A stretch of 64,000 nt of DNA from assembly GCA_037783545.1 (NCBI GenBank), contig JBBELK010000384.1, positions 868,001-932,000 on the forward strand. The letters are read 5' to 3'. Within the stretch, counting starts at the first letter, position 1, and each line of letters starts with the position of its first letter. The notes under the pieces were generated by a model. The model saw nothing but the letters and a program-made list of their open reading frames with translations, searched no databases and had not been told where the DNA came from. Below, in pieces: positions 12,501-27,500 of this stretch. The translations under genes were made by a program, and so were the position numbers. The DNA comes from Henricia sp. BOLD:AAB3569. Lineage: Eukaryota > Echinodermata > Asteroidea > Spinulosida > Echinasteridae.

Positions 12501-15500
12501 AAATGTTGAATTAAGTACGAAAAACGTTCGACGTATGGAACAATTTGGAGCGACTTGGTTCGCCACAAGTCGAAAGATCGACTGTTTCAGTCGGTCAGAA
12601 CCACAGCCGTATATAGAGAGAGTTGCGACAATGAGGTCCCAGTTTTGGGGGCCATCTTGTGTCCGTCGGCGTCACTTCGTGCAATTAATTAAGTATATAC
12701 AATTTGTGCATGCGGACGGGGCTTCCTACATCCGCACTTCGTAGTCAAAGAGTTCGTAGTCAAAGTAGTCAAAGCCTTCATTGCTAGACAGGTCTCTCAC
12801 TTTGGATCACCGTCTACCATCACCACGGACCGTGGTCGGCAAATCGAGTCAGCACTCTCTGCCTCCCTGACACGACTGCTTGGCAGCGATCGCATTCGCA
12901 CTACTTCCTACCTCCCCAATCCAACGGTACTGTTTAACGTTTCCACCGACAGATGAAAGCTAAGCTGTAGTCACATGATGACCCCACGCGATGGACAGAG
13001 TTCCTTCCCATCACGATGTTGAGAATTCGGACTTCTGTTAAATCCGAATTGGGCTGCTCCCCTCCCCTGCCGAGTTGGTTTACGGTACAACTTTAATGGT
13101 CCCAGGACAGTGACTATTATTCACCCTCTCCCCAACGCCGACTGGGAGATCTAAAAGCACAGTTCACCTCCCAAAGGATATGGCTACCTGCACTAAGTAT
13201 ACGTCAAGTGTGGTGCAGTTTATATCCCTACAAAATGCCAAAATCTAGAAATTTAAGTTTATTTGTTGGCATATTTCTGTTGCCGTGCCCGGGCATTCTT
13301 TGTCGGGATAATGTACATGTAATTGATGAGGCAATGAAAAGGTAAAGGTTCATAGACAGCGGTTGCAAAAAGTATACAAGTTTGACGACGGTGGTCGAGT
13401 AGATAGCACGTAGGATTTACATGCTTAAAGTCGGGGTTCGATGCATGATTAATGCTGTCGTGTCTGAACGATAAGGTACACGACATACCCGCGTTTTACA
13501 TTTTTCTCTTTTACCGTTAAAAATATGCTGTCCAATTAAACGTGGGAAACTAGAGGCAGTTGATATACCATTCCAGTTTTCGTGAAAGTGACAACTGAAC
13601 ACGTCGTGCACGATGATTCGGCACAATATAACAACATGAGCGAATGACTAGATATTCCACTGTACCTGAAAAAGATCGTGCAGCTCTCAAAATCCTCGGC
13701 CTTGCTGGGAATTCCCTGTCTTAGGTTGTCTGCAACCGGCTTGGGAAGCATACCTATGAAAACAAGAATAACGCCAGTTACCAGTGCACGGTCAAGACTG
13801 TCACAACACCATCATTACGCATAAAATGTACCAATGTACACTATACACAGTAGCGTATCCAGACCCGGATCCAGGCTCATTAAACTACAGAAATACAAAG
13901 GAATACTCCGGGTATTTTCATTGTATTCCTGCATTTTAATGAGCCTAGATACGCCCTGATACATAAATTAAAATGAAATAATCGTCTCAAATCATAATTG
14001 TTAGATGACAAAGAGTTAGTAAGACTTAAATGTAATACATGGTGGACTTAAGGCTATATATGGTGGACTTAAGGCTATATATGGTGGACTTAAGGCTATA
14101 CATGGTGGACTTAAGGCTATACATGGTGGAAATCAACATTTCTGTTCCTTTTGGTCATTGATTGGATAATGAAGATCACCACAGCAGGCAGGACAAATGG
14201 AAATCAATTTGGGCACAACCGGAAGACCTTGATTTTGCTGACGACCTGGCACTTCTCCTACACAACGCATATGAATTAAAATGACTCATGAATGCTTCAA
14301 CATGAGATAACCGTAATTAATGATTTCGTTAATTCACTTTGACTGTGTACAGTACAATAAAATAAATTAGCTGCGATGAATCACTTTTTATAGTAATACT
14401 CTCAAACGAAAGAACAGTAATTTACTGTCAGAAAATTGCACCAATTTACTTACATTTAAAAATATATGTAGGAATTTTACATGTTTTGATGTAAAATAAC
14501 ACGGATCCCTATACGAACGGATACGGATGTCGATGAATGGCTTCAAAGGTTTGACTCACTGTACAGAAGCCGGTCCGTCTTTTGTTTCTCAAATTCCAGA
14601 TCTTGAGTCCTTTCGGCCACCAGGGCCTCAAGGTGCTTGGAGTACTTCTCCATCAGCTGCATCATCATGTCTACGGGGCTGAGCTTACTGGGGTTGATAC
14701 TGTGTAGCGTGGACTTGACCTGAGAGAATGTGGGGCGTAGGGCCGGGATGTTCTGCCAACACCTCTCGATCAGCTATTTCCAAATGGAGCAAAAAGCAGG
14801 TTTTGGATCAGGAATGCAAGATACACTGTTCACCTTTGAAATATAGATTTTCCCGCCCATTTAAAAACTTTTGTCTTTTGTCTTGACAGATGAACATCTA
14901 CATCACGTAAGGATTGAATTCGTCTTTGTTCAATCCATTTCAAGAATTTGTCGATCAAATTCGTCGAATAGTCAGACTGTATAGAGCTTTATGGACGAAG
15001 GTTAGTTTCTTGCACTTGCTCCCGAGATTCCGAATCTTCAGCAAACATTACATGTCAATGTTATAGGTCCACGTTAGACAACCATAATTATGCATGTAAA
15101 AGTTAATGTGTTTAAAATGGAACTGGAAATATCACGACGTAGAAATATCCAAAGTTATCACACACTCAAGTGACGAATTGGCCTACTGCAGCATCTTCGC
15201 GACAAGCGTCGAGATAGAATTAAAACTGCTCAAACTGTTTAACACTGTTTTGTCTGTCCATGAAGGATAGTTTGTTCCAAAGACGTCTGGCATAATAATC
15301 AGTAGTTTATATACGGTCTATACAGGGCGAGTCAGAGAAAACGCTCTTTTTGTTTCGTAAATTTATATCTCCAAAACCTGCCGAGATATTTTGTTTTTGG
15401 CAATGCAGTCATTACTGAGCATGTCTGGTGAATAAATCATTGATTTGTGATATTGCACAAAAAAGATGGAAACAATTCTTCCCTGGGTTCTTAAATAACC

Positions 15501-18500
15501 ACAAACAAATTGTGTGATTTTATTAAGAAAAGTGACATTGATAACCATTACCAGACTCTTCCTAATACCCTCCAGGAGTTAAGAAATCGCATAACAGCTG
15601 AAATCCAGGCTCTACGCAGGACATAGATGGTAAACAGAGCTGTGTTTGCGATGAGGCCAGGTTGAACGTCGAGCTGGAAGACAACATTGAGGCAAGACAT
15701 TGTGTTGGTAGCTATTTCAGAACCCAGGGAAGAATTGTGTTTATTGTGTTGTTCAATGATTCATTCACCAGACATGCTCAGTAACCATATAAACATGACT
15801 ACATTTTAAAAGAAACAATATCTAGGCAAGGTTTGGAGATATAAATTGACAAATCCAAAAGAGCATTGTTTTTTCTTACTCAACCTCCATAACTGTGTGG
15901 CGTTCAGGTGCAAAGGTAGATCCTTACCTTTTTATAGTCGTCTGGACATGGACATCTCTCGTCATCTGCCATGGCTTCAGACGAGATGAGATCGGGAAGA
16001 GGAGGGCGCCAACTTCCGTCTATCTTATCCAGATCTTGGATTTCACAAGGCTCATTTCGTGTAGCAATTTCAATTAAAATAACTGCAAAACTGAGAAAAT
16101 GACGAAACTGCAAATCACTTAACTTAGCGAACTCTCAGTGTCTGTATATGTACAGTGATTTTGGTCAAACCCAGCTTGCAGTTAACACATTGAATTCACG
16201 ATTGAATTTGTCATTCGAAACTGAAGATATTCTGATTTGCTATTGTCAGGGTCCTGAAAAATTGGGTATTTGGAGTGCAAACAAAAATTATTCATAGGTT
16301 GCACGTACGTGACACAAAATAACAGCAATTAAATTATTTGTTATTTGGAATAATTTGTTGTTTAGATTCTAAGGTGATTTCAATATCAGGGCAATAATTC
16401 ATGACATTCAGAGAAACAGTTGAATGAAATTGTCTATAATTATAGTGATGTTGCTGAATGTTTTGTTATTTGTGTGGATCACTGTTTATTGACTAAAAAA
16501 CTAGACCCACGAAAAACGATGTTGGTCTTGTCATTTTGGTCTCTTTCCAGGAAGAGTTGGAAATAAATTAACTGAATGTGGCTGAACCGTTTAAAATACG
16601 ATCAGTTGCTTTAAGGATACGTTCATGTCTTTAAATATAGACCCTCTAGAAACGTTAACGTGTTCGTTATCACTGCAGTGTGGGCGGCCTTTCGCCTGCG
16701 TCTCGGCAAACTGTATACTTATAAGTTATTCCTCAACTCTGACACAATGCAATTGTCCAAGTACAAAACATATATCAAAAGCGCTTATAGGCAAAGTGCA
16801 AAAAAACCCAAACCATTCAATAGATAGCTCACATTCAAGACATATCCCACGATTACGGGACACATGCTTTCATTTCTCTCATATAGACGCCGACGACATT
16901 CAAAATCCATTGGAAATCCAAATTGATCCCGGGTGCGGGTGCACGGAGAAAAACAACTCGACATATCTGGACATTTTCACACGTGACCCCGCCACTCGTC
17001 TGATATTGAAAGCGGCATCTGCTTCATTCGTCGGACCGGCTGCTTGCCTAAAACCCGTCGAGATTCAATGCAAGCTCACGACATTTGTCACAATTTGACA
17101 TGTATGGATGGACGCTTAATCTGGCGGCGCAATTTTTTCTTCTCGAAGTCATTCAACCGTTTGCAAAGCTCAACCACAGAGAAATGATTTGAACTCGGAG
17201 TGAAAATAACGAGCTAATTGGTAAGGCTATAAAAGGCAACCAGGCATGATCACATCACACGCGTACTTTAAGATCTAGCTCATACATATCCACCCAAGTT
17301 GATTATGTGGCTCTTAGTATGTCGATTCACTTCAAATTTCCTATATACTACGTTTTTCTCAAAGCGATGCGCGTCGCAATTGCAGCAACAGCACCACCAC
17401 ACATATGCATAAGCGCCAAGACAGGGTGCTAAAACTACCGACTTTTATATCACTGGACCCGTTAATCTATATTTTTTCTCCGGGTGCGTTCATGAATATC
17501 ACGTTCGGTAATTTGCGGGTCCCCAGAAAACCTTCCTACAGGCTCCCGTAAATCCGGCCCTGCACCGGACCCGTAGATTTCTGGATTTTCAATTGAACAA
17601 TCTCACTGCTGATACTCTCTCAGCATTGAGCGAGATATTTGGCATAATACAAATGCGCCTTTTATCACGCAAATAAAACATAGCTTTTTCATATATTATC
17701 GTCAAAAGACAACGGTATATTTTCACTAGATCTTATTCATAAACAGGTTTGTGAGAGAGTCATAGTACGCCGTTCTATTGTTTTGATGTTACTTTGCTTA
17801 CATTCAAGGCCTTGGTGTACTCAGCGGATGTGGAGGTTTCATCCTCGATGTTGAGAATTGTTAACATTATGGTCGTCAACATCAAGGAGAGTCCTGAAGT
17901 AGACAAACCACGTTCTTACTCGATCCACGCCCTTTTATACTTTATTGATGATTTTCTATGTTTTGCAATCCTGCATGCTGGCCTTGGTATACGCTGCTTC
18001 TAACCCTTCACCTTCTGATTCACGACGAACATGGATACGAACCATTTAAGATGGTTACGAATATTTACGAACCCGATTACGCTTGGTTCGCCACGGATCG
18101 TCACGATAATGGAACGAGGCTTTTCCCGAAACTTGGATCTGCCCCTTAGGGGCCTACTGCACACCAGTTTTTTTGATATAGGTTTTCCCGCACAATTTAA
18201 ATTTGTTTTCTTCAATCAAATTCATAACCGGTTAACTTCAATTTCGTCTCGTCAACTCTCGATTTTGCACTTCCCATGTTTAATTTCCTATTTGGTCGTT
18301 CATGTTCGTATTATTTTATCCAAACCATTTCGTACATTTGCATACTTTTTCGAAAAAGACGCTAGTAGTTGCCAAACGTACGACGAAAGAAGCAATTTCG
18401 TCATCATTGAAATCAATTTCACATGTATTTCATTTGAATTCGTCACTTAATTGTATGATAACATTCGATATTTCTCCCTCTTCTTTATTTCCCTTTCTGT

Positions 18501-21500
18501 TTTTACATTGCATAGTATATGCTTGCCTATAACGATGACATGTTTGCTGAAGATTCGGAATCATGAGAGCTATTGCAACAAACGAACCTGACAAGTTTTC
18601 TCCAACCAGTTAACGCCAGGATTATTTCAAAAATTCAGTGCCTATAGGCGCAGGTTTATTTTTAGTTGAAACTTGGAGGGCGAAAAACAACTGAACTTTT
18701 CAACCATGAGCGGTGAAGTATTGTTGTTATTTCAAAGCACCGTCATTGTACACCACAATGTCGCTTTGTTATAAACATTGTACACGTCAAACGCAGTTTC
18801 CCCTGAACGTTTACTAGTCTTCGTTACACCAATGGGGACATCTTTGCGTGTTTACACGTCCTCCAGTGTCATTTGGTTAAAGAGATTGTCCACAAACATA
18901 CATTGTCCACAAAAATACATACGATTTGACCATCCGACGAATTTGATCGAAATGGGTTGAACAAAGACGAATTCAATCCTCACGTGATATGTAGATGATC
19001 ATTCGAGACGAATCCAATTGAAATCTTACGACACTGAACGGATTGTTGAAATTGGTTGACCTCTGATCATATTTTGGAAAGACCAAAGACCAAATCAATT
19101 CTGGCATTAAATTGTACGCGTTTCACTCGTCTTGGGACGAAGTTGAGGTTAACCGGATGCGACTTCGAATGAAAAAGTGTTAAAATATGCGGGGAAACCT
19201 ATACTTCAACTTCACGGTTGGTCTGTTCCGATCATCTTCTTTGTTTATTTAGACCATAGGCGTGTTTGCTTCGAATTAGAATCTACATGTACATCTGCGC
19301 ATGCAGATATGTTATAAAATCGCTTATTTCACGCGGCTTCTCGTGTGTGATCTTGGGAATCCTTCTGAAGATTCATAACAGCGATTTCGGCAATGCGAAG
19401 CTTTTTTAATGAATAAATCGCGCCGTTTCTCTTCTCGTTGACAACAGAGACGATGCAATCAATTTGAGGCTGCTAATTTATTGATGACGACTTTTATGGG
19501 TAACATTTTGTTCAGGACTATACGGACGATTTGGTAAATAAAGTGTCAATCACGTGACTTGAGATACTTCATTCGTTTCCGCGATGACACATAGTCTGAA
19601 AACAAACACCCTATGTTTCCGTTTCGCTCTTACCTATACACATCCACGGCAGGCGTGATAGGCATGTTCGGTGATTCTAGCATTTCAGGAGAAAGATAAA
19701 CTCGTGTCAACATGGCCGCGTAGGTCTCATCCTCCCCCGGCCGTATCCCATTTGGCTTCCGGTACTCCTGAAGACCGTAATCTGTTGAAGGTAGAGTAAT
19801 TGTTCCCGTATATTTAAAACCCTTTTTTTCATTTAATGTCATTAACTTCAATTTCGTCTCAAAAATTCACGCCTTTAAATTTCTGATGTTCGATTTAATA
19901 TTTGGTCGCTCATGTTCCTGTTTGTCCATGCAGACTATTTCTTAATATATTTTGCATACTTAAACGAAATACTGTTTGATTTCGTCTTCAGCAGTTGCCA
20001 AACGTATTTCAATAAAATACGTTTAAATTACAAGAATGCGGGCAGTTTTGTGTTTTTTAAGTCAACAATTGCAAATTGTGCTTGTCGTTTGTAAAAATAC
20101 AGCACACTGTAAATAACTGCTGTATTTTTACATAATTAGTGACTGTTTTTAAAGGTTAATGATTTTTAGGCGTAAAAAATGAATCTGTAAAAGCGAATAA
20201 AATATTGAAGTGGTTTGAATGGGTTGAACATGCAGAGACAAATGCGATCCTTACGTGATGTAGAACATCATCAGTCCAGATGAATTCGATTGAAATCTTA
20301 CGACATTGAGTGGACAAATATACAATTGGTTGACCATTGATCATTTGGAAAGACCAAAGACCAAATTAATTGTATAGCACTTGCGCGTTTCACTCGAAAT
20401 TGAAGTTAACCTGCTATTAAAATAATAAATCGGTCTTTGTGAGAGCCCGTTCCCGTAGCTTTATACTTGACCTAATCCAAACAAGACATTCTTAAACGTG
20501 TCCCAATTGGGACTATTTTTCACGGTGCAAGAGGGGCGGTACTATCGTGGTCTCTTTGGTATAGTAGCCTGACACCTTCCCATTGTTCAGATTTTATAGA
20601 ACTGGTTCAGGGGGTACGGTTGAAAATTGTTTTTCACGTGAATAGGTTCTATTATTCCCTCGTTACAGCGACAGTCTTTATATATCTCATCACTGCGGTC
20701 CTTACCTGCTACTTTGACCACCCATCTGTCATCCACTACGCAGTTAGATGATTTGAGTCGACCGTGATAGATTCTGTTGTTGTGCAAGTAATTGATTCCT
20801 CGTGCTATGTCACTACAGAAAGAAAACCTGTAAGAGGAGATGCAGTGCACAAATTCAGCATTGATGTTGCCAAGTCACTCTCCTGAAATTAATAAGTCGA
20901 CTTGGCGAGATTCTTATGTGGCCAAGTCGCCTTCCCAAATCCACTAAGTCGACTTGGCGAGATTCTTATGTGGCCAAGTCGCCTTCCCAAATCCACTAAG
21001 TCGACTTGGCGAGATTCTTATGTGGCCAAGTCGCCTTCCCAAATCCACTAAGTCGACTTGGCGAGATTCTTATGTGGCCAAGTCGCCTTCCCAAATCCAC
21101 TAAGTCGACTTGGCGAGATTCTTATGTGGCCAAGTCGCCTTCCCAAATCCACTAAGTCGACTTGGCGAGATTCTTATGTGGCCAAGTCGCCTTCCCAAAT
21201 CCACTAAGTCGACTTGGCGAGATTCTTATGTGGCCAAGTCGCCTTCCCAAATCCACTAAGTCGACTTGGCGAGATTCTTATGTGGCCAAGTCGCCTTCCC
21301 AAATCCACTAAGTCGACTCGGCGAGATAATTATTTAAGTCAAGTCGACTTGGCAACATAAAATATCTCGCCAAGTCGACTGAGTGGATTTTTAAAGTCGA
21401 CTTTAGTTGGCAACATAAAATATCTCGCCAAGTCAACTTAGTAGATTTGGGAACTTGATTTGGTAACATATATTATCTTGGTAACAGATAGTATCTTTCC

Positions 21501-24500
21501 AAGTGGACATAATCTACGTTATAAGTCAATTTGGTGAGATAAAATATCTCGGTATCTAAACAAGGATCATGGAACTCATAGAGCACTGTATGACACCGTA
21601 CATGTTCATTACTATACGACGGTTTAAGGGGCGGAAAAATGGCTTTGCGCGCGCCTTTACCATTTGTACAGATTTGTTGAACTTTGACCGCAGTGCGCTG
21701 ACCTTTCCAACGTGCAGCCAATGAGGTATCAGAGAAGCCCGGCCAAGTTACTGGAGTTTAATGTTCTATTTTGGAAAGATCAGCGACTGGGACCTCGTGC
21801 AATGGGGTGAGCGCAGCACGGCAGTGATTTTGTAACAGGTATCATGTTATAGCTAAACGACGCCGTACATAACTTCATTTTAAGCCACCGTCTATTTCAA
21901 GCAGCATCTGTTTCAATTGTTTCAAGCAGCATCTGTTTCATGGCCTAAAATGTTTTCTGCGATATTGTGAAAGCCGCAAAACGCCGCTTAAAAGGCGTGG
22001 TTTAAATAAAGATGTTCCGCTAAGTAGTCTAGACTTGGCTCATCGTGTCAAAGCGGGCGCCTTCTGTAAGGTCGCACGGTACAAAGCACCTGAGATCTCG
22101 AGGGGTAACGAAGTCGGTAGCACTTTGCCAGACCATTAAATGTGTAAAATAACACCAGACGAGTCAATTCAAGTCAACTCGAGTCCTAGAACACAGTAGA
22201 CTAAAAGATCTCCGAAGTTAATCAGAGCAAATATCTTTGGGTTTATAGGCAGGTGGAAGAAATGACTGCAGTCGATACATACAGGCAGTGAAAAATGGGA
22301 AATCAGGCGTGACGTCGATGCGTGTTAAGGGAAAAATAGAGCCATGGCATTGGGGGTTCCCGGCTTGCAAATAGACAAGACAACTGCGTAAAACGTGCCA
22401 TCGAATGGGAATGCCTCGTTAGGGAAAATACCTATGTCCAACAGCCACACATGGCTAAAGCAATGCATACTAATGACCGAGTTACCTACTGGGCTACAAT
22501 GTTGTTAGTGTGTGTAAATAAAAATTGTAACTTCCTATAAAAAAAAGCTCAGCCCGAGGTGAGAGCTTGTGCCTTAAAAATCTCAGCCCGAGGCAAGAGC
22601 TTGGTAAGGCACATCCAACAAACAACATATTCATCACTGTCTTTCGTTTACTATTGGACTGGGTAGAGGCAGTTTTATGCCTGCACATTATTCGGAAACA
22701 TTGCGAAATACACTGTGAAATTTGACTGCACATAACGCCAAGAACCGTCATGTGAAATCACAATGCATGTTGTGCTGCCACTTTCAAGAAATTAATTTTT
22801 GTATCATCGTCAGACAAATTACCACTTTTTCAAATCATTGATGCCATTTACCAAATGTATTTATTGCGTATGTTTTCCTTAATATCGGATACACATGGTC
22901 AAGCCAGCTGATAAAGGTTCCATGACAGTCCCCAAATGTGTATGGGGTTCTGGTTTCATTTTGAGTATGGAACTATAGACCAGGAATGTGACAACGCTGT
23001 GAATTAAAGACAGGATTTGGAAAATGTTACAAACGGCGTTATTTCTCAAGGTTTCTCCTTAACAATTGTACTCGAACATTAAAATCCAACAGATAAATGA
23101 AGTAAACAGGTGAACGCAATGAAAAAAAGAAAACAATGGCGTTAGAATGACATCATCATAACATGTTTGGAAATATGAAATACTTACCTAAAACTCCAGT
23201 TGAGCGGCACATCATCGTTTAGAAGCACGTCTGTGAGACTACCTTTGGGACAGTATTCGGTTGCTAAAGCAACGTTGGGGACATCGACACACCCGGCCAT
23301 GAACTTGCATATGTTTGGGTGATGAATATCTCTGCCGGCGGGAAAATCAGAAGACATAAATGTGAATCAATAAATGTACTGACGACTCTTAAAAGCTGCC
23401 AACAGCTATACGTTCCCTCGCTCAATTTTGACAAAATACCATCCAATTTCATTTTAAATACATTCATTTTAGCGCAAGCTTGAATGCAGTTGAGGATCGT
23501 CGTTAAATTATACGAAGGGAGCATTCGATTTCGTTTAAAGACATTCAAATTTGTGCGCTAAGCTATCCACTTTAGAATTTGTGTCATTCAAATTCAAACC
23601 ATCGAATCGTCACTCAATTTGGCACACGCTGAGTTCACGCGTTTTTGGCGTTCTATTTTTTCTTTCCTTTTTGTTTATGTGCAACCAATTTAGCAGTTTG
23701 CACATTCAAAATAACAAAATAAGTAAAAGAAAACCACTGAACAGAGTTAAATTAACAATCAGCAAACATTTGCTTTACTGGCAAGCTTCAATTTTGATCA
23801 CTTTTATTGTTCAACCGAGTTTTAATTTTCGTTAAGACGTCTTATTTTCGTCAACAAAAAAGCAACAGCCCACTCCTTTAAAACGTATTAAAGGTAGTGA
23901 CATATACGATGAAATCAAGATGTGGGAACTAGCATTATTAGAAGGACATAGGTGTTTTGACGACTTCTTCGAACGATTTTGTTCAAATTAGTTTCCAAAT
24001 CAAGTTACCATTGCTCTGACATCATTTAATTTGCAGACAGCAATAAACATGTCGACAGGCACTATGCTTCCCACTGTCGGAAATTACTGCCATTCGATAA
24101 TATCATCATATTACCCGCATGCGAAAATTGTGAGTGCCTGAATACACGTTCTCTCGACATTGATTGCAGTGCACATTCTGCAATGCTTGCTAAAATGTTT
24201 TCTTGTGCCAAGTGCACTTTTCCCATCGCGCGCTAAATGTTCCGATTGTGAGTGGTTGCAGGCTGACCCAATTCGGCATCCGTTCGCGCAATGGCTTGTT
24301 GATTTCCCGCGCTTTTTTGCTGCAAATAACCCCGTAGGCCATTATACACACATCGAAAGTCACAATCCAATACTACCGTCCACATTATACAACGTAAGAA
24401 AATGGTCCAACTTGCGTTATCGCGCGGAGGTATTATTACTCCGCGGCATTTTCGCCAAGATTGCCACCGTCTACGGTTACCGCCCGAAACTTCTCGGGAA

Positions 24501-27500
24501 CCAAAAGGCCCCGCCCGCAGCGATGTCTGTAGGTCTTAGCGAAATCACAGTTATTTTTATTCCACTTCGATTCCATTACACCAAATCCGACGTCTTGTAA
24601 CTCGGCTAAACACTCCCTGAAGCCTGGGGTGGGTTATTGACTGGGAAATGTAGGGCCCTTTGCGATTAATTGCATATACGGTCTACACGGTGGCCGATCT
24701 GTTGGTATGTTCAAGTTAACAAAGCAGGTTGGTTTAGGGGAAGCCAAAAGCTGACGTCTTTGCTACTTCCTGTTGATAACTCTATTATTTAATTGAAATT
24801 CTCATTTTAAAATCTCAAATGAATATGTACTTAGTGCGTTGAGCGCATAAAAGTCTTAAGGGGCGTTCACACTATCGCGGAAAAATCACACTGTTCCATT
24901 GGTTTGTACACAAACTGGTTTGCCGCTTGTGCGCGGCCTATCGCGATGCGCAAAACGTTTTGAGCTGGGTCAAAGTTCAAATTTGTTGAACTTTGACCGC
25001 GGTGCGCTGACCTTTCCAACGCGCAGCCAGTGAGGTATCAGAGAAGCCCCAAGTTACCAGAGTGGAATTTTCTATTTTGGAATAATCGGCGATTAGGAAC
25101 TCATGCAATGCGGTGAGCACAGCGCAAAGGTGTGATTTTTCCGCGATAGTGTGAACGCGCCTTTAGTCTGAAGCAGACAATATAATACAAAGCGTCTTGT
25201 GACATGGGAAATAGTTTGTTCTTTAAAACAATTTCAAAGAATTATATATTTTTTTCTCCGAACGAATTTTTAAAGCATTTACTTTTTTTGTACCCAAGCC
25301 ACTGACTTCTGGCAGATTATACCATTTATTTTGAAGGGTGTGCTCCGAGGTATGTATAGCTTTTGTACCATTTTACAGTTTGTTGTAATACTGCATACGT
25401 TGTGGTTCCAAAATTTATGTTGTCAAAATAATACATACAATCCCGTAATAGTCTGAGATATTTGCGATGTTGCACATTTCTTTGCAAATATCTTTGCGCT
25501 AAAACCAATGTATCTGCAACAAATTTGGGTGGTATTTTGTCAAACTTGAGCGACAAAACCTTTATAAGCCTATAGTTGCATCCTAAAAGTAGTAACTGAA
25601 TGTGTGAACTTATCCGTGCTACAGGAATACGCGCTGCTTTTGTGTCCAAACTATAATCTGAAAGTTAAAAAAATTATGTTTTTGAATGAATTTGTTAACA
25701 ATGGCCCAACAATAGCTACATAATAAACACTGAATTGTCTTTCCAAATACTGCTTATAATTTAGTAAATTTCAGTTCAATTGTACACATTCATGAATTCA
25801 CGAAGAGCCTCAAATCAGCTATATCCTATATCCCATGAGTTCTATCATCTGGAGTTGGTTCATCAACCCATTTCCCAGCATCCATAAACATAAACCCGGT
25901 TTAGTGTTTTGAGTGAAAACACATTAGCTGTAGCTCCGAAGTCTATTTATTTCGGGATATGACATCAAAAGTCTTTTGTCTTTAATCTCTAATATTCTGC
26001 GCTCCGATGATCGCAACTTTCGAGGCACCTTTTAAGCACCACAAGCTTGGCGTGGGAATGTAATATGACGCGCTGCATCCACATGTTGCAAATGGGAATT
26101 AATTTGGTGTGATTTGCCGCGCACGATGCTATCGGTATATCTGTTCTGGATACCGCCGCGTCATCGCTAGCGTAGCTTTCTGCAAGATGAGGCAGTGATA
26201 CTTCCAAGATCGTTCGGCAAGATAAAAAAAAAGAGTGTTTGCCCCAAGACGTTATCCGGGAAAAAATTCCAATTTTAATCAAGACGATCCCCACAGGCCA
26301 TGCTCTCGTTTTCGAATGAAATTAACAAATTACTATAGCAACACGTTTGTATAATGCGATAGAGAAAAATCAACATGTCACCGCTCCTTTTTTTGCAAAA
26401 TTGAAAATGTTGAAAATAGTGGGTCGACGTGAACGCGTCCTATTCTGTCAGTGGTCACGGCGATAGCTTTGAGTCTGAACAACAGTCGGCATTCACGATT
26501 ATATAAACTCAATAGTTGGTGTGGTGCCTGATCACCACAACAATAAATTAAAGGTATGAATACATGATTGGTATCTCGAAAATCAGAAAATGTTCACAGA
26601 TTTACACATAACAATATAAACATAATGACGGTAGAAAATTTCCACTGATATGGTTTTGTCCGACTCGGAAGTGTTATAGTCTTTGAGAAATGAGTAAAAC
26701 AATTAATTTTCGTTTCATGAGACAAATTATTTTCGCCCCAAAACCACTTCGCCCTGGACCACTTCGCCCAGACAACACTTCCCAAAAACCACTTTGCCTA
26801 AACACCACGTCGCCCAAATGCCCAAGTGCGAAGCTGATTTTTGCTCAGGTTGGTTTTAATCATACATATCTTCAATCACACAGGGGGATCAAACTATTTG
26901 GTTTACCAATCATGTGTTCTACCTTTAACCAGAAATCGTACAGAAATTTTAAAGGATCGGATTTCGCCATTGTCGGTATTTTCTCTTTTATGGCTAGATC
27001 GTATTCAGAAGTTAATTTTGGTTGCAGAAAACGCCAACCAAATCTCTTTCATTGTAGGATATGTGCGTCCGTACTGACATGAGACGTGCTCTCGATTGGC
27101 GCACCTGTACAGGTGGTCCATCTTTAGCGATGTATTGGGATCAATGCGTTACAGATACTCCCGTTGATTTTCGCAATTGAATGCATTTCCCCTTCAAAAT
27201 CTCAAGCGAGTTTGTTTCCAACGTCACGGTAACGTCACGATCCAAATCTCATTCTGGCCGCCCATGGAGACAAGCCTACGGGGACAGCGTGCGTGCCACG
27301 GCGACCGGGAAATCCTCGTTATCAGAAGTCACTGACCGCTGAGGCCGCTTGTCTTGAAAATAGCCCAGTGGAAGAATTTTTCTCCATCGTTAATGGGGTC
27401 CAAGACATAAAATATTGATTTGTACAGTGGATACTGATGGAGGCAACACGCACGGCTGATCTGTTGCTTTTTACTCGTCTACACATTTCACTATACTTAC

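Noticed and set aside
20885-21335. CRISPR-like direct repeats
   Set aside because: Units are contiguous with no unique spacers, and the genome is eukaryotic.
24160-24600. 146-codon plus ORF in a cyclase intron
   Set aside because: No recognisable motif and no splice or promoter context; likely chance in a GC-richer patch.
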